Source of the DNA: Sandaracinus amylolyticus
Lineage (GTDB): Bacteria > Myxococcota_A > Polyangia > Polyangiales > Sandaracinaceae
Assembly (NCBI RefSeq): GCF_000737325.1
Contig: NZ_CP011125.1
Location: 5,456,001-5,520,000, forward strand
Direction of reading: 5' to 3'
Length of the DNA: 64,000 nt
The position numbers and the translations under genes are program-made. Positions 62,777 to 64,000 of the stretch are shown here, piece after piece. Under the pieces are notes generated by a model that did not search any database, was not told the DNA's origin, and saw only the letters and a list, made by a program, of their open reading frames with translations. Positions within the stretch are counted from its first letter, which is position 1; the number at the start of each line of letters is the position of its first letter.

Positions 62777-64000
62777 ATGCGTCGCGCGCCCACCCCGCTC
62801 ACCGCTCTCTTCGTCCTCGCCGCCTGCGGCGGCGATCCCGCCGCCGTCGACACCGAGACCGACGCGAACCCCGCGCGCCGCGAGCTCCGCGAGATCGTCC
62901 TGCTCGCGCCGCCCTCCGAGTCGGCGCAGCCCACGTTCTTCGAGCCGCCGCAGCCCGCCCTGCGCGACGTCGTGCAGCGCATCGACGACGCGCGCACCGA
63001 CGAGCACGTCGTGTCGCTCTTCCTGCGCCTCGGCCCGATGGGCGGCGCGTGGGGCCGCATCGACGACGTCCGCGAGTCGCTCCAAGCGGTGCGCGACGCG
63101 GGCAAGCCCGTCCACTGTCACTTCGAGACGATCGACAACGCGGGCTACCTGCTCGCCGCGTCGGCGTGCGACCGGATCACCGTCACGCCCGCGGGCATGC
63201 TCGACACGGTCGGCGTCGCCGCGCAGGTCTTCTACGCGCGCTCGCTGCTCGACTCGATCGGCGTGAGCGCGGACCTGCTCCAGGTCGGCACGTTCAAGGG
63301 CGCGGCCGAGCCCTTCACGCGCCAGGACATGTCGCCCGAGATGCGCGAGTCGCTCGGCACGCTGCTCGACGATCTCCAGGCCGGCCTCGTGCAGGCGATG
63401 GTGACCGGCCGCGGCATGGACGCCGCGCACGCGCAGCAGGTGCTCGACGGCGGCCCGTACGACAGCGCGGGCGCGCTCGAGGCGCACCTCGTCGACGCGA
63501 TCGAGTACGACGACGAGGCGCGCACCCGCGCCCGCGAGGCGGGCGGCGCGACGCGCAACGTCCGCGTCCGCCTCACGCCGGAGCAGGAGGACGTCACGAT
63601 CGGCGACCTCATCGGCGCGCTCACGTCGGGCGAGCCCCCGGAGGGCGAGCCGGTCGGCCCGCACATCGTGCTCGCGTACCTCGACGGCGAGATCACCGAC
63701 GCCGAGGAGAGCGGCACCGGCACCGGTCAGTCGGGGCCCTTCGTGCGCCGCATGCGCGAGCTCGCGGAGGACGAGGACGTGAAGGCGGTCGTGCTGCGCA
63801 TCGACTCGCCCGGCGGGTCGGCGCTCGCGAGTGATCGCATGTGGCACGCGGTGCGGCGCATCGCGGGGCGCAAGCCGGTGATCGTCTCGGTCGGCGACAT
63901 GGCGGCGAGCGGCGGCTACTACATCGCGTCGGCGGGCCACGACATCGTCGCGCACCCCGGCAGCATCGTCGGCTCGATCGGCGTGGTCGGCGGCAAGGTC
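62777..64000 (+). CDS. sppA: Signal peptide peptidase SppA, long type, cut by the right edge
   Basis: 408 codons of an open frame that runs off the window. MRRAPTPLTALFVLAACGGD is a lipoprotein signal (Cys17), unlike the membrane helix of E. coli SppA. Both halves of the long (67-kDa-type) enzyme are seen: the N-half with GTFKGAAEPFTRQDMSPEMR, where the Lys is the general base, and the C-half with VKAVVLRIDSPGGSALASDR and VSVGDMAASGGYYIAS, where the Ser is the nucleophile. SppA degrades cleaved signal peptides. The remaining C-terminus is outside the window. Confidence 0.92.
   Translation, partial: MRRAPTPLTALFVLAACGGDPAAVDTETDANPARRELREIVLLAPPSESAQPTFFEPPQPALRDVVQRIDDARTDEHVVSLFLRLGPMGGAWGRIDDVRESLQAVRDAGKPVHCHFETIDNAGYLLAASACDRITVTPAGMLDTVGVAAQVFYARSLLDSIGVSADLLQVGTFKGAAEPFTRQDMSPEMRESLGTLLDDLQAGLVQAMVTGRGMDAAHAQQVLDGGPYDSAGALEAHLVDAIEYDDEARTRAREAGGATRNVRVRLTPEQEDVTIGDLIGALTSGEPPEGEPVGPHIVLAYLDGEITDAEESGTGTGQSGPFVRRMRELAEDEDVKAVVLRIDSPGGSALASDRMWHAVRRIAGRKPVIVSVGDMAASGGYYIASAGHDIVAHPGSIVGSIGVVGGKV

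Overview
The window is a high-GC stretch (about 70% or more by eye) of chromosome that looks like a member of the Myxococcota, most likely of the Sandaracinus/Polyangia type. This is an inference from gene content: lipoproteins with MopE-like and cysteine-rich repeats, a receiver-DUF4388-TPR protein, MJ0042 zinc-ribbon/GYF-like proteins, a Ser/Thr kinase-like fold used as a scaffold, and many Pro/Ala-rich linkers. Translation starts are often GTG or TTG and many genes overlap by 4 bases. I see no rRNA, tRNA, insertion sequence, phage gene or CRISPR array; the region is chromosomal backbone mixed with lineage-specific envelope genes.

Layout. 0-5 kb: a PAP2 phosphatase, then an acyl-CoA carboxylase operon (biotin carboxylase, carboxyltransferase, biotin carrier), closed by an array of palindromic repeats. 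5-19 kb: small lipoproteins and hypothetical proteins, an SDR, a HEAT-repeat protein, a solitary type ISP-like DNA methyltransferase, a DEAD-box RNA helicase, an M23 peptidase and a SIMPL protein. 19.5-23.6 kb: three genes joined by stop/start overlaps, namely a membrane-anchored pseudokinase, a type III secretion ring lipoprotein (SctJ/YscJ family) without other secretion genes, and glutamate dehydrogenase. 24-33.8 kb: a 43-bp repeat array, glmM, a polytopic membrane protein, and on the opposite strand tilS-ftsH-folP-cdaA-cdaR, which includes the c-di-AMP synthase and its regulator. 33.8-43.3 kb: a MopE-like protein, oligoribonuclease, an operon of a MarR regulator with a beta-keto acid cleavage enzyme and an enoyl-CoA hydratase, an RND/MMPL protein and a DedA protein. 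43.3-48.6 kb (minus): yajC-secD-secF-recJ. 48.9-64 kb: a second RND/MMPL protein, a KimA-like potassium transporter, glnE coupled to a receiver/DUF4388/TPR protein, glucokinase, a zinc-ribbon/GYF/TPR membrane protein, a second 43-bp array, and an SppA peptidase cut by the right edge.

Themes. The carboxylase, hydratase/cleavage and glutamate/glutamine genes (gdh, glnE) serve central carbon and nitrogen metabolism. The c-di-AMP synthase, its regulator, GlmM and a KimA-like potassium importer, a known type of c-di-AMP target, all lie in one 29-kb span. Three otherwise unrelated envelope proteins end in the same small domain with a conserved cysteine pair, suggesting one lineage-specific envelope module. 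At about ten gene starts a TAnnnT hexamer lies 6-10 bases before the start codon with no ribosome binding site, which points to leaderless mRNAs; genes inside operons instead carry GGAGG-like sites or overlap the previous stop. All three gene-free gaps longer than 300 bases are filled by tandem repeat arrays, two of them with exactly six units of 43 bp.
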